Below, piece after piece: positions 63,594-64,000 of a stretch of 64,000 nt of DNA. Source of the DNA: Chloroflexota bacterium (GTDB taxonomy: Bacteria; Chloroflexota; Limnocylindria; Limnocylindrales; CSP1-4); contig JAUJOH010000001.1 of NCBI GenBank assembly GCA_030447745.1, positions 25,558 through 89,557 on the forward strand. Direction: 5' to 3'. The notes under the pieces were generated by a model. That model did not search any database. It saw only the letters and a program-made list of their open reading frames with translations, and was not told the DNA's origin. How positions within the stretch are numbered: the first letter of the stretch is position 1; each line of letters begins with the position of its first letter. A program made the translations under genes and the position numbers.

Positions 63594-63826
63594 AGCGCCG
63601 GATCGATGACATCGTCGATGTCGCGCCGAAGTGTGAGCGGATCGACGGCGGGCAAGTTTCGACGCCGCCGGAGGAGCTCGCTCGCGGTGAGAGCGGACGG
63701 CGAGAGCGGCCGCAGCTCGGCCACAGGCTTGCCATCCCGGGTCACGAGGACGTGCTCGCCTGCCTCGACGCGGTCGACCACGTCGCCCCCACGGTTCCGC
63801 AGTTCCCGGATCGTCACGGTGGCCAT
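63590..63826 (-). CDS. Phd/YefM-type antitoxin
   Basis: MATVTIRELRNRGGDVVDRVEAGEHVLVTRDGKPVAELRPL. Confidence 0.9.
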   Translation of the reverse strand: MATVTIRELRNRGGDVVDRVEAGEHVLVTRDGKPVAELRPLSPSALTASELLRRRRNLPAVDPLTLRRDIDDVIDPAL

Positions 63827-63913
63827 GCCGGGCAACTGTATCACGCGTGAGACAGCGGCCCAAGCCGCCGGCTCGCTGACGCCTTCGCCGGTCGCCATCC
63901 AAGGCGGACACCG

Positions 63914-63931
63914 TGATACCACTCGGTATCA
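63914..63931. promoter_or_regulatory. Candidate operator TGATACC-ACTC-GGTATCA
   Basis: Perfect 7-bp inverted repeat just upstream of the ORF at 63945. Confidence 0.6.
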
Positions 63932-63944
63932 TCCGCGCGTGCCG

Positions 63945-64000
63945 ATGACCCTGCGCCTGTCGAGCCAGGAGACCGAAGCCCTGCGCGAGACCGCTCGCCG
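63945..64000 (+). CDS. RHH-type antitoxin-like N-terminus, runs off window end
   Basis: MTLRLSSQETEALRETARR. Confidence 0.5.
   Translation, partial: MTLRLSSQETEALRETAR

Overview
High-GC bacterial chromosome segment. Gene content and order suggest Chloroflexota-like, but this is inference. (1) About 7-46 kb is a conserved housekeeping block: tRNA-Val, T-box-thrS, infC-rpmI-rplT, pheST, mpg, mutS2, tyrS, the histidine operon with a TrpR-like regulator and divergent hisA, an EF-G-like GTPase, yebC, ruvCAB, tgt, recA-recX, rny, a YmdB-type phosphoesterase, PHP, TerC, miaB-miaA, hflX. (2) About 2.05-7.0 kb looks like a small element integrated at tRNA-Val: a tyrosine recombinase beside the intact tRNA, a truncated tRNA-Val copy at the far end, and internal repeats. 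(3) About 47-64 kb is an accessory defence / toxin-antitoxin island: a broken type III restriction-modification mod gene, an intact res gene, at least seven TA modules or remnants, an AbiEii-like nucleotidyltransferase, and a frameshifted large protein with a zinc-ribbon plus nuclease-like C-terminus. That protein is the best candidate for an undescribed system. Many genes (thrS, rny, miaA, hflX, mug, mod and others) carry small indels while long neighbours are intact. I cannot tell sequencing or assembly error from real decay without reads, so coordinates of broken genes are approximate.
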